From Salipiger thiooxidans (GTDB taxonomy: Bacteria > Pseudomonadota > Alphaproteobacteria > Rhodobacterales > Rhodobacteraceae), in NCBI RefSeq assembly GCF_900102075.1, contig NZ_FNAV01000008.1:186001-250000 (forward strand): DNA of 64,000 bases. Reading direction: 5' to 3'. This document shows, in pieces, positions 8,681 through 17,359 of the stretch (its first letter is position 1; every line of letters begins with the position of its first letter). A program made the translations under genes and the position numbers. The notes beneath the pieces are model-generated. The model was not told the origin of the DNA. It saw only the letters and a program-made list of their open reading frames with translations, and ran no database searches.

Positions 8681-9865
8681 ATGCAGGACGTATTCATTCT
8701 CGGCGCCGCGCGGACGCCGATCGGCAGCTTCGGCGGCGCGCTGTCGTCGCTCGGGCCAGACGAGCTCGGCATCATCGCTGCCACCGAGGCGATCCGCCGG
8801 GCCGGCGTCGAGGCGCAGGAGATCGACAACGCGGTGGTGGGCAACGTCATCCCGACCAGGCCCCGCGACATGTATCTCGGTCGCGCCATCGGCATCGGGG
8901 CGGGACTGCCGGACAGCTCGCAGGGGCTGACGCTGAACCGGCTCTGCGGTTCCGGCGCGCAGGCCATCGCGACCGCGGCGGGGATGATCCGGGCGGGCGA
9001 GAGCCGCCTGTCGCTGGCCTGCGGTGCGGAGGCCATGAGCCGTGCGCCCTTCTCGGTCGACGGCATGCGCCACGGCATCAAGATGGGGGACGCGGGCGCC
9101 ACCGACTGGATGATGGGCGCGCTCACCGACCCGTTCGGCTGCGGCCCCATGGGCGTCACCGCCGAGAACGTGGCCGAGCGTCACGACATCTCGCGCGCCG
9201 ATCAGGATGCCTTCGCCGCCGAAAGCCAGCGGCGCGCCGGGGTGGCGCTGGCCGAAGAGCGCTTCGCCGCGCAGATCGTCCCGGTGCCGGTCCGGTCGCG
9301 CAGGGGCGAGACCTTCGTGAGCGTCGACGAATACCCGCGCCCCGGCACCACCGCCGGGCAGCTTGCCGGGCTGCGCCCGGTGTTCCGCAAGGATGGCAGC
9401 GTGACCGCGGGCAACGCCAGCGGCATCAACGACGGCGCCGCGGCGCTGGTGCTGGCGGGCGAGGACGCGGTCACGGCCCGCGGCCTGTCGCCCGTGGCGC
9501 GGCTCCTGTCCTGGGGCGTGGCCGGTGTGCCGCCCGAGGTCATGGGGCTCGGCCCCGTCGAGGCGGTGCCGCTGGCGCTGTCGCGGGCGGGGCTCACGCT
9601 TGCCGACATGGACGTCATCGAATCCAACGAGGCCTTCGCGGCGCAGGCCATCGCGGTGAACCGGCTGCTGGGCCTCGACCCGGAGAAGGTGAACCCCAAC
9701 GGAGGCGCCATCGCGCTCGGCCACCCGCTGGGCGCCACCGGGGCGATCCTCGCGGTGAAGGCGATCCACGAACTGCAGCGCATCGGCGGTCGCCACGCGC
9801 TGGTCACCATGTGCATCGGCGGCGGTCAGGGTATCGCGCTGGTCATCGAGGCGCTCGGCGCCTGA
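8681..9865 (+). CDS. Thiolase (acetyl-CoA acyltransferase)
   Basis: A 394-residue thiolase of full usual length. It carries the nucleophilic Cys89 in NRLCGSGAQA, the NEAFAAQ motif, the His motif GGAIALGHPLGATG and the second catalytic Cys in CIGGGQG. It cleaves a beta-ketoacyl-CoA to acetyl-CoA plus a shortened acyl-CoA in the cytosol, or the reverse. Context with a hydrolase upstream and an aldolase downstream favours a degradative role. Substrate chain not predictable. Confidence 0.93.
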   Translation: MQDVFILGAARTPIGSFGGALSSLGPDELGIIAATEAIRRAGVEAQEIDNAVVGNVIPTRPRDMYLGRAIGIGAGLPDSSQGLTLNRLCGSGAQAIATAAGMIRAGESRLSLACGAEAMSRAPFSVDGMRHGIKMGDAGATDWMMGALTDPFGCGPMGVTAENVAERHDISRADQDAFAAESQRRAGVALAEERFAAQIVPVPVRSRRGETFVSVDEYPRPGTTAGQLAGLRPVFRKDGSVTAGNASGINDGAAALVLAGEDAVTARGLSPVARLLSWGVAGVPPEVMGLGPVEAVPLALSRAGLTLADMDVIESNEAFAAQAIAVNRLLGLDPEKVNPNGGAIALGHPLGATGAILAVKAIHELQRIGGRHALVTMCIGGGQGIALVIEALGA

Positions 9866-9892
9866 CGTCAAGGAGCAGGGAGGAACACCACC

Positions 9893-10645
9893 ATGACCAC
9901 CACTTTCAGGGACAGGGTGCGGGCGGGCGAGCTGCTCGTGGGCACCTTCGTCAAGACGCCCTCGCCGCATGTGGTAGAGATCCTCGGCCACGCCGGGCTC
10001 GACTTCGCGGTGATCGACCAGGAACACGCACCGATCGAGCTGGGGCAGATGGACATGCTCTCGCTCGCCGGGCGCGCCGTCGGCCTGCCGCTGCTGTCGC
10101 GGCGCTGGGGCAAGGGCACCGACTGGATCGCGCCGCTGCTCGACCTCGGGCTCACCGGGGTCATGGTTCCGCACGTGCTGGACGCGGAAGGCGCCGAGGC
10201 GGTCTGCGACTCGGTCCGCTTCGCGCGCAACAAGCGCGGGCTCTCGCCCTCGCCGCGGGCGGGCAACTATGGCGGCATGGGCATCCCCGCCTACCGCGAG
10301 GCCAGTGACCGGACCAGCGTCACCATGGTGCAGATCGAGGACGAGAGCGCGCTTGAGCATCTCGACGCCATTGCCGCCATCGACGACGTGGACCTTCTCT
10401 TCGTGGGGCCCGCGGACCTGTCGCAGTCGATGGGCGTGGCCTTCCCGTCGCCCGAGCTAGACGCCGCCATCGACCGGGTGGTCGCCGCCTGCCGCAAGGC
10501 GGGCCGCGCTGCGGGGCTCTTCGTGGGCGACCCGGCGCAGATCCCGGCGTGGCATGCCAAGGGCGTGACGGTCTTCGTCTGCGGCTCGGACCAGGCGCTG
10601 CTGCGCAAATCCGCCGCCGCCCTGATGGCTTCGCGCAACGCCTGA
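9893..10645 (+). CDS. HpcH/HpaI-type aldolase
   Basis: A 250-residue class II (metal-dependent) aldolase/citrate-lyase-family protein. Its motifs are LVGTFVKTPSPHVVEI, FAVIDQEHAPIELGQ, GVMVPHV, MVQIEDESALEHL and DLLFVGPADLSQSMG; the Glu of QIED and the Asp of GPADLSQ are the expected metal ligands. Family members split 2-keto-4-hydroxy acids into pyruvate and an aldehyde. It ends the rightward IclR-linked operon and is followed by a good intrinsic terminator. Confidence 0.92.
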   Translation: MTTTFRDRVRAGELLVGTFVKTPSPHVVEILGHAGLDFAVIDQEHAPIELGQMDMLSLAGRAVGLPLLSRRWGKGTDWIAPLLDLGLTGVMVPHVLDAEGAEAVCDSVRFARNKRGLSPSPRAGNYGGMGIPAYREASDRTSVTMVQIEDESALEHLDAIAAIDDVDLLFVGPADLSQSMGVAFPSPELDAAIDRVVAACRKAGRAAGLFVGDPAQIPAWHAKGVTVFVCGSDQALLRKSAAALMASRNA

Positions 10646-10666
10646 CCCGGCCCGCCACCTGACCAC

Positions 10667-10698
10667 AGGCCGCGCCTCGTCTCGGGGCGTGGCCTTTT
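10667..10698 (+). terminator. Intrinsic terminator after the aldolase operon
   Basis: AGGCCGCGCCTC (10667-10678) pairs with GGGGCGTGGCCT (10684-10695) across a 5-base loop, with two G-T/G-U-type pairs, and runs directly into TTTT. It lies 21 bp after the aldolase stop and marks the end of the rightward operon. Confidence 0.75.
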
Positions 10699-10841
10699 CC
10701 GTGGCCTCCTCTTTCGTGACGCCATCTCCCGTGGGGGGGGTGTCCGGCCCGGGCCGGGCCTGTCCCGACACGGTCTCGTTCGTGCGCCCTTACCCGATGG
10801 GCCAGCAGGGGCGGGGCGGCGTGGCGCTGCTGATGACTGCG

Positions 10842-11006
10842 GTGGCGTCGTTCTTCGGGGGCGGCCTCTGCGGCGCCTGCCGGCTGCGCTGGCTCGAGGG
10901 CGAGCCGATCCACGGCGATCTCGTGTTGCGGCCGGACGAACGCAAGACCGAGCTGATGGCCTGCACCGCGCAGTCGGCCTCGGACGAACTGATGGTCGAT
11001 CTTTGA
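10842..11006 (+). pseudogene. Remnant of a plant-type 2Fe-2S ferredoxin domain
   Basis: The frame reads VASFFGGGLCGACRLRW, then EGEPIHGDLVL and ELMACTAQSASDELMVDL. This is the C-terminal ferredoxin domain of phthalate/vanillate-demethylase-type reductases (normal pattern C-x4-C-x2-C, then a fourth Cys). The first ligand is missing, since SFFGGG stands where SCxxG is expected, and no reductase domain precedes it. I read it as the tail of a deleted oxygenase reductase. The 5' limit is approximate. Confidence 0.6.
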
Positions 11007-11023
11007 GGGGAGAGCCGGGGACG

Positions 11024-11603
11024 GTGGCGGAACAACTTGGCGGCGAAACGCTTTCGGCAGAGGCGCTCGGGATGCGTCTCCGGGTCCTGCGCAGAAGCGG
11101 CAGATGACGCTGGACGCGCTGGCGGCACAGACCGATCTCGACAAGAGCTAAATCTCGCGCGTCGAGCTGGGCAAAAGTCGGCCTCCCTCGCCACGCTGAT
11201 GCGGCTCTCCTGCGCGCTCGGCGTCAGCGTCAGCGAGTTCTTCGGCGGCAGTGTCGGCTCCGAGGACATCCAGGTGGCGCGCGCGGGCGAGCGGGTCACC
11301 GTCACCCCCACCGGCAGCGGCGCGCCCCATCTCGAGGCACTCGGGATCAAGAGCGACAAGCTCTCGACCTTCGTGCTGCACCCGCAGGAGGAGTCGCAGG
11401 CCGTAGGCCACGGCTCGGTCCCCACCCGCGAGGAATGCGCCTACGTGCTGAAAGGCGAGGTCGAGGTCTCGTTCGAGGGCCGCAGCGAGCGTCTTTCGGC
11501 GCAGGATTGCGTGCATTTCCCCGGCATCGTCCCGCACAAGATCCGCCGCATCGGCAGCGCCGAGACGGTTGTGCTGGTGATCGTGGTGAACGGCGATCTC
11601 TGA
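11024..11603 (+). pseudogene. XRE-family regulator with C-terminal cupin, three inactivating lesions
   Basis: Reading from GTG 11024, the helix-turn-helix begins normally but a frameshift near 11090-11098 leads to TGA 11105. In the next frame QMTLDALAAQTDLDKS is stopped by TAA 11149-11151, where Tyr is expected. A second frameshift in the A-run at 11173-11176 must be crossed to enter the intact remainder (ASLATLMRLSCALGVSVSEF, then a cupin with AYVLKGEVEVSFEG and FPGIVPHKIRRI). The family are XRE-cupin repressors like SutR/PuuR. The cupin half is still open from 11175 to 11603, but the DNA-binding half cannot be made. It sits beside the ferredoxin remnant. Confidence 0.82.
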
Positions 11604-11882
11604 CGGGTCGCCCGGGCCGTGGCCCGCAGGCGTCCCCCCGGCGATCAGGTCGCGGTTTGGGGCAAAAGCGGGCAGTCGGGGCGTATCCGTGCTAGGCTGG
11701 CCCCGTCTTCATAGGCGAAAGCTTGCCTGAACACCGCTTTTCGGTCAGGAGCGATGGAATCGGACGCGCAGCGGGCCGAGCCATCGCCCCGGTATGCCCG
11801 GGTCCTGTCGGCGACGCCGGGGGCCGGTCGCCTGCGACCATCCGGGGCACTGGGTCGGCGGTCGCCACCGGCGGGGAGGGAC

Positions 11883-12872
11883 ATGCAGAAACGCGTCACG
11901 CAACGGGATGTCGCCGCGCGCGCAGGTGTCAGCCAGGCCGCCGTGTCGCGGGTCATGGCCGAGCATGGCTACGTGGCCGAGGACGTCCGGGCGCGGATCA
12001 TGGAAGCGGCGGCGGCGCTTGGCTACAGGCCCGATCCGGTGGCGCGGACGCTGATCACCGGGCGCTCCAACATCGTCGCCGTGGTGGTCGGCAACGTCGT
12101 GAACCCGTTCTTCCCGGTGGCGCTCTCGGCCCTGACCGAAGCGCTGCGGCAGGAAGACCGCGAGGTGCTGCTGTTCAACGCGGCGCCCGGTCAGAATATC
12201 GACGACCTCATCCCCGGCGTGCTGCGCTACAAGGTGGCCGGGATCATCGTGATGACCGTTGCGCTGGGAAGCCGCGCCGCCGAGTTCTGCGCCGACGCGG
12301 GCGTGCCCTACGTGCTTTTCCATCGCTACGCCGAACAGGGCGGGGCCTTTGCCGTGGCCTGCGACAGCGGGGCCGGCGGGCGCGAGGCGGCGCGCCATCT
12401 CGTGGCGACGGGCTGCCGGACCATGGCCTATGTCGGCGGGCTCGAGGATTCCTCGCCCAACCGCGACCGCGCCAACGGCTTCATCGCCGGGCTGCGCGAG
12501 GCTGGGCTCGCGCCGGTCGAGCACCTGAACGGTGCCTTCACCTATGACTGGGGGCGCGAGGCCATCAACGGGCTGCTGTACCGCCATCCCGATCTCGACG
12601 CGGTGTTCTGCGGGGACGATGCCATCGCCTGCGGGGTCGTGGATGCGCTGCGCTACGACCTCGGGCGCAAGGTGCCCGACGAGGTCTCGGTCATCGGTTT
12701 CGACGATGTGCCGCAGGCGAACTGGGCCGCCTACCGGCTCACCACCGTGCGCCAGCCGCTCGAGGCGATGATCGCGCAGACGCTGACCCTGCTGAAGCAT
12801 CCCGAGGACGAGGCGCGCAGGCTCCACCTGCTGCCGGGCGAGATGATTATTCGGGCAACCACGCGGCGCTAA
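11883..12872 (+). CDS. LacI-family transcriptional regulator
   Basis: A 329-residue regulator. The LacI helix-turn-helix is TQRDVAARAGVSQAAVSRVM at residues 4-23, with a hinge ending near residue 60 (PDPVARTLITGRSNIVAVVV). The periplasmic-binding-protein-like effector domain follows (VVNPFFPVALSALTEAL; VFCGDDAIACGVVDAL; VSVIGFDDVPQANWA). The frame opens earlier at 11754, but ATG 11883 follows GGGGAGG and starts just before the HTH. It directly precedes the aminotransferase/amidase/TRAP operon; palindromes in the 122-bp gap are its probable operators. Confidence 0.93.
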   Translation: MQKRVTQRDVAARAGVSQAAVSRVMAEHGYVAEDVRARIMEAAAALGYRPDPVARTLITGRSNIVAVVVGNVVNPFFPVALSALTEALRQEDREVLLFNAAPGQNIDDLIPGVLRYKVAGIIVMTVALGSRAAEFCADAGVPYVLFHRYAEQGGAFAVACDSGAGGREAARHLVATGCRTMAYVGGLEDSSPNRDRANGFIAGLREAGLAPVEHLNGAFTYDWGREAINGLLYRHPDLDAVFCGDDAIACGVVDALRYDLGRKVPDEVSVIGFDDVPQANWAAYRLTTVRQPLEAMIAQTLTLLKHPEDEARRLHLLPGEMIIRATTRR

Positions 12873-12936
12873 GGCGCCGTTGCAGAAACCGATCCCACCG
12901 GCTTGCTTGACAGGCAAAGGGGGCGGAGTCCAACCT

Positions 12937-12954
12937 TGTGATTACGTATTCACA
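12937..12954 (+). promoter_or_regulatory. Palindromic operator, probably for the LacI regulator
   Basis: TGTGATTACGTATTCACA is palindromic at 16 of 18 positions (arms TGTGA/TCACA, core TACGTA). A second inverted repeat, TGATG-N7-CATCA, follows at 12958-12974. A -35-like TTGACA lies at 12907-12912. Both elements fall between the LacI gene and the first catabolic gene (12995), the usual position for local LacI control. No convincing -10 was found at standard spacing. Confidence 0.65.
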
Positions 12955-12994
12955 CATTGATGGATATGTCATCACATCGAAGTTGGAGTCCTGA

Positions 12995-14350
12995 ATGTCC
13001 GCCTTGCTGAAGAACGATCTCGCCAAACCCTACCAGACGGTGGCGCGGGGCAAGGGGGTCTGGCTCTGGGACACCGAGGGCCGGGACTACATCGACGGCT
13101 CCTCCGGCGCGATGACCGCCAACATCGGCCACGGCGTTGAGGAAATCGCCGACGCGATGGCCGCGCAGGCCCGCGAGGTGGCCTTTGCCTTCACCGCGCA
13201 GTTCACCAACGCCCCCGCCGAGGAGCTCGCCCGCAGGCTGACCGCGCTGGCGCCCGGGGATCTTGACCACGTGTTCTTCGTCAACAGCGGCTCCGAGGCC
13301 TCGGAACATGCGATGCGTCTCGCGCTGCAGGTCTGGCGAGAGCGCGGACGGCCCGGCAAGACGCGCTTCATCAGCCGCCAGCGCAGCTACCACGGCATGA
13401 CCATGGGGGCGCTGTCGATGTCCGGCCACGACGGGCGGCGCGGCGATTTCGGCGACTACCTGCACGCCTTCCCCGAGGTGCCGCCCGCCTATGCCTTCCG
13501 GTCGGACTGGGGCGATCTGCCCGAGGAGGAGCAGGGCGCGGTGGCGGTGGCGGAGTGGGAGACGGCGATCCTCGCCGCGGGCGGGGCCGACAAGGTGGCC
13601 GCCGTCATCGCCGAGCCCATCGTGGGCGCCGCGGGCGGGGCGCTGGTGCCGCCGCCGGGCTACTTCACCGCCCTGCGCGAGATCTGCGACCGCCACGACG
13701 TGCTGCTGATCGCCGACGAGGTGATCACCGGCATGGGGCGCACCGGCAGCTGGTTCGCCAGCGGATTCGAGGGCATCGTCCCGGACATCCTGAACACCGC
13801 CAAGGGGCTGAGCGCGGGCTACACGCCGATGGGCGCCGTCATCCTGCGCGCGCCGCTGGTCGAGACCATCCGGCAGGGCTCGGGGCTCGCGCCCTACGGC
13901 CACACCTTCTCGGGCAACCCGCTCAGCGCCGCGATCTGCCTTGCGGTGCTCGACTACATGGAGACGCACGACGTGCTGGGCAACGTCGCCGCCCGCGCCG
14001 CCGAGATGGAGGCGGGGCTGAAGGCGCTTCAGCAGCGCTATGCCCACGTCGCCGACGTGCGGGGCAGGGGTCTGCTCTGGGGCTTCGAGTTCGTCATGGA
14101 CCGGCAGGGCAAGACCCCGCCGCCCGCCGAATTCAACGCCACCGGCACCTTCGTCGATCTCTGCTGGGAAGAAGGGCTGGTGGTCTATCCCGCCGGCATC
14201 AAGCCGCTCAACAACGCGTGCCTGATCTCGCCGCCGCTGGTCATCACCGCCGACGAACTGACCGAGCTTCTGACCCGCATGGACCGGGCGCTGGCGAAAA
14301 TGGAAACGCGCCTGCTGGCGCTCGGCCAGGGTCAGGACGCCCTCGCCTGA
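12995..14350 (+). CDS. Class III (omega) aminotransferase
   Basis: A 451-residue fold-type I PLP enzyme. It shows FFVNSGSEASEHAMRLAL (cofactor phosphate binding), RQRSYHGMTMGALSMSGH, LLIADEVITGMGRTG (the Asp that pairs with the pyridine nitrogen) and Lys270 in LNTAKGLSAGYTPMG as the Schiff-base lysine. Such enzymes move amino groups from omega-amines or beta/gamma-amino acids to pyruvate or 2-oxoglutarate. It is first in a tight operon with a dimethylformamidase-like amidase, an aldolase and a TRAP transporter, so an amine released from, or needed for, the same substrate is likely. Confidence 0.93.
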   Translation: MSALLKNDLAKPYQTVARGKGVWLWDTEGRDYIDGSSGAMTANIGHGVEEIADAMAAQAREVAFAFTAQFTNAPAEELARRLTALAPGDLDHVFFVNSGSEASEHAMRLALQVWRERGRPGKTRFISRQRSYHGMTMGALSMSGHDGRRGDFGDYLHAFPEVPPAYAFRSDWGDLPEEEQGAVAVAEWETAILAAGGADKVAAVIAEPIVGAAGGALVPPPGYFTALREICDRHDVLLIADEVITGMGRTGSWFASGFEGIVPDILNTAKGLSAGYTPMGAVILRAPLVETIRQGSGLAPYGHTFSGNPLSAAICLAVLDYMETHDVLGNVAARAAEMEAGLKALQQRYAHVADVRGRGLLWGFEFVMDRQGKTPPPAEFNATGTFVDLCWEEGLVVYPAGIKPLNNACLISPPLVITADELTELLTRMDRALAKMETRLLALGQGQDALA

Positions 14351-14371
14351 CATCATCGGAAGACCTGAGAC

Positions 14372-16525
14372 ATGACTGACCAGACCGCCCCGGCCGTGCC
14401 GCCGCTGACCGGCTATCTCGACCGCCTTTCCGCCCGGCCGGGCGAACGCATCGCCGTCAAGACCTCGAGCCAGATCCCCGGCGAGATCGCCGCCCGCGTG
14501 GTGCGCATCTGGAACGCCGACGCCAACCCCGAGGGCATGGGGATGCACATCGAAGACGTGGCGGGGCTCGACCTCGGCAGGTTTGCGGCGCAGGAACAGC
14601 CCGCCCGGCTGGGCAGCTGGGGCTGGGTGCCGACCGCGGGTCTTTTCGACACCGCGCGTCTCGTGGTGAGCCTGCGCGTGCAGCCCTGGCTGGTGCGCGA
14701 GAGCGGCGGCACCATCCTCGCCCTCACCGGGCCGGACGGCGCCAGCCTCTGGACGCTGACCGCCTATCCCGACCGCATCGAGGCCGTGGCGGGCGAGGCC
14801 GTCATCACCGCCGCGATCACCCCCAAGCGCAAGGTCTGGTACGACCTGACCCTCGCGCTCGACCTGCGCGGCGGCGCGGCCGAGCTTTCGGTCACCTCGC
14901 TCGACGGCTACCAGGAGGCCGCGTCGGGTGGCGCCTTCACCTTCGCACCGGTGGACGGCGCCCGCCTGAGCTTTGCCGCCCGGCCCGAGGGCTGTGGCGC
15001 CACGGCACATTTCAATGGCCGGCTCGAGGACATCACGCTGCGCGAACAGGGCCCCGAGGGCCCGGTGCGGGCGTTCTGGGATTTCAGCATCGCGATGAAC
15101 AGCGCAGGCGTCGTGGACACCGGGCCGCTGGCGTTGCACGGCCAGCTCGTGAACCTGCCCACCCGCGCGGTGCGCGGCTCGCACTGGGACGGGACCGAGA
15201 TGGTCTACACCCACGCGCCGCGCCAGTACGCCGCGATCCATTTCCACGAGGACGACATCTACGACTGCGGCTGGGACACCAGCCTCGAGCTGGCGATCCC
15301 CGAGGGCCTCGCCAGCGGCGTCTACGGCGTGAAGCTGACGCAGGACGGGCACGAGGACATCATCCCCTTCTTCGTCCTGCCGCCCAAGGGCACCCGCAAC
15401 GCCAAGGTCTGCTACCTCGCCTCGACCTTCACCTACATCGCATATTGCAACCACGCGCGCGGCAACCTCGACGACGCGATGGAGGCGCGCATCACCGACT
15501 GGGGCACGCCGCGCGGGCCCGACAACTTCCCGGGCTTCGGCACCTCGACCTACAACTACCACCCCGACGGCGCCGGGCATTGCTTTTCGTCGCGGCTGCG
15601 ACCGATGCTGACGATGCGCCCTGGCTTCCAGACCTTCGCCATCCACGAGGGCTCGGGGCTGCGGCACTTCCCGGCGGACGGCCATCTCGTCGAGTGGTTC
15701 CGCCGCATGGAGATCGACATCGACGTGATCACCGACGAGGACCTGCACCGCGAGGGGCTGGAGCTCATCGCGGGGTACGACGCGCTCGTCACCGGATCGC
15801 ACCCGGAATACCACACGCCCGAGACCCTGAACGCGCTGCGCGACTACACGCGGCAGGGTGGCAACTTCTGCTATCTCGGCGGCAACGGCTTCTACTGGAA
15901 GATCGCGGTCAGCGACGCGCTGCACGGCGTGATCGAGGTGCGCCGCGCCGAGGGCGGCATCCGCGCCTGGGCCACCGAGGCGGGCGAGGGCTACCACATG
16001 CTCGACGGCCAGTACGGCGGGCTCTGGCGCCGCAACGGGCGCGCCCCGCAGGAGATCGGCGCGGTGGGCTTCTCGGGGCAGGGCTTCTTCGAGGGCTCGC
16101 CCTACGCGCTGACCCCCGAGGCGTCCGACGCGGATGTCGCGTGGATCTTCGAGGGCGTCGACGAGGACCCGCTGGGCGATTACGGCTTCTCCGGCGGTGG
16201 CGCCGCGGGCTTCGAGCTTGACCGGGTGGACTTCGCGCTCGGCACGCCCGAGGGCACCAAGGTGCTTGCACGCAGCTTCGGCCACGGCCCGAGCTTCATG
16301 TGCGTCCCCGAAGAGGTGCTGAGCCACTTCGCCACGCTCACCGGCGAGCCGCCCAAGGATCTCGTCCGGGCCGAGATCGCCTATGCTAGGCTTCCGGGCG
16401 GCGGGCAGATCTTCACCACCGGCTCCATCACCTTCTGCGGCAGCCTGCCGTGGAACGACTTCGACAACGGCTGTTCGCGGATGCTCGAGAACGTCGTGCG
16501 CCGCTTCGGAGGGCTCGAGGCATGA
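14372..16525 (+). CDS. N,N-dimethylformamidase large-subunit-like protein
   Basis: 717 residues, close to the 762 of the Paracoccus/Alicyclobacillus-type DMFase large subunit. A lectin/sandwich-like N-terminal half precedes a C-terminal amidohydrolase half. Known DMFase uses a mononuclear iron bound by a Tyr and an HxE pair. Here STYNYHPDG (Tyr394/Tyr396) and GSHPEYHTPE (His477, Glu479) fit that set at the right spacing. CYLASTFTYIAYCNHARGN is another strongly family-like stretch. The roughly 130-residue small subunit found with true DMFases is not seen in this operon, so the substrate is probably another amide. Its stop overlaps the next start by 4 bp. Confidence 0.85.
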   Translation: MTDQTAPAVPPLTGYLDRLSARPGERIAVKTSSQIPGEIAARVVRIWNADANPEGMGMHIEDVAGLDLGRFAAQEQPARLGSWGWVPTAGLFDTARLVVSLRVQPWLVRESGGTILALTGPDGASLWTLTAYPDRIEAVAGEAVITAAITPKRKVWYDLTLALDLRGGAAELSVTSLDGYQEAASGGAFTFAPVDGARLSFAARPEGCGATAHFNGRLEDITLREQGPEGPVRAFWDFSIAMNSAGVVDTGPLALHGQLVNLPTRAVRGSHWDGTEMVYTHAPRQYAAIHFHEDDIYDCGWDTSLELAIPEGLASGVYGVKLTQDGHEDIIPFFVLPPKGTRNAKVCYLASTFTYIAYCNHARGNLDDAMEARITDWGTPRGPDNFPGFGTSTYNYHPDGAGHCFSSRLRPMLTMRPGFQTFAIHEGSGLRHFPADGHLVEWFRRMEIDIDVITDEDLHREGLELIAGYDALVTGSHPEYHTPETLNALRDYTRQGGNFCYLGGNGFYWKIAVSDALHGVIEVRRAEGGIRAWATEAGEGYHMLDGQYGGLWRRNGRAPQEIGAVGFSGQGFFEGSPYALTPEASDADVAWIFEGVDEDPLGDYGFSGGGAAGFELDRVDFALGTPEGTKVLARSFGHGPSFMCVPEEVLSHFATLTGEPPKDLVRAEIAYARLPGGGQIFTTGSITFCGSLPWNDFDNGCSRMLENVVRRFGGLEA

Positions 16526-17277
16526 CCACCGCACCCGCGATGACCGAAACCGAAACCGAGCTGCGCCGCGATCTCGCGGCGGTGTTCCGCGCCATGGCCC
16601 GGCTCGGGATGACCGAGCAGATCGCCGGGCACAACTCGATGATGCTCCCCGAGGAAGCCACCGACGGCGAGCCGATGTTCCTCATCAACCCGCGCGGCCT
16701 GCATTTCTCGGAGGTGCGCGCCAGCGACCTGCTGCTGTGCAAGCTCGACGGCACCGTCGTGCGTGGCGGGGGCGAGTTGCGCCGGGTGGCCTTCCACATC
16801 CACGCCCGTGTCCACCTCATGCACCCGGGCGCGCGCTGCGTCCTGCACACGCACCCGCAATACCTCACCGCGCTGTCGCTGATCGAGGGCGGGCGCATGG
16901 CTTTTGCCCACCAGAACGACATGGCGCTGGCCGAGCGCATTGCCTACGACGACGAGTTCGGGGGCATCGCGCTCACCGACGAAGAGGGCGACCGCATCGC
17001 CGAGAAGCTCGGCGACCGCACCATCCTCGTGATGGCCAACCACGGGGTGACGGTGGTGGGGCCGACGATCCACGACGCCTTCGACGAGCTCTACATGGCC
17101 GAGCAGACCTGCAAGTACCAGATGACCGCCAGGGCCACCGGCCTGCCGCTGCGCAAGCTCAACGAGCAGTTCCGCATGCACCACCGCGGCGCCTGGTCCG
17201 ACTATTTCGATGCCCGCCTGCACCTCGACAGCTGGCGCCGGCGGCTCGACCGCGAGGAGCCCGACTACGCGCAATGA
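16522..17277 (+). CDS. Class II aldolase/adducin-family protein
   Basis: A 251-residue cytosolic zinc aldolase-type protein. The metal motif CVLHTHPQYLTALS (HxH) and a late His in MANHGVTVVG match fuculose/ribulose-phosphate aldolase relatives; GHNSMMLPEEA lies at the N-terminal substrate loop. Close relatives often lack sugar-phosphate specificity and serve in decarboxylation or aldol cleavage of small acids. The start ATG 16522 overlaps the amidase stop (ATGA); the frame is open earlier but only inside the amidase gene. Substrate unknown. Confidence 0.88.
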   Translation: MTTAPAMTETETELRRDLAAVFRAMARLGMTEQIAGHNSMMLPEEATDGEPMFLINPRGLHFSEVRASDLLLCKLDGTVVRGGGELRRVAFHIHARVHLMHPGARCVLHTHPQYLTALSLIEGGRMAFAHQNDMALAERIAYDDEFGGIALTDEEGDRIAEKLGDRTILVMANHGVTVVGPTIHDAFDELYMAEQTCKYQMTARATGLPLRKLNEQFRMHHRGAWSDYFDARLHLDSWRRRLDREEPDYAQ

Positions 17278-17359
17278 TCGCGCGCCGACGGCCCGGGTCA
17301 TGTGCCTGATCCGCGCCGGCCAACAACCAAAGGGCACATCCAACAGAGAAGGAAGACCC

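Noticed and set aside
12950-16534. A 1194-codon open frame on the minus strand
   Set aside because: Antisense shadow of the aminotransferase and amidase genes; composition is Arg/Gly/His-rich with no domain, and the plus-strand genes carry complete family motifs.
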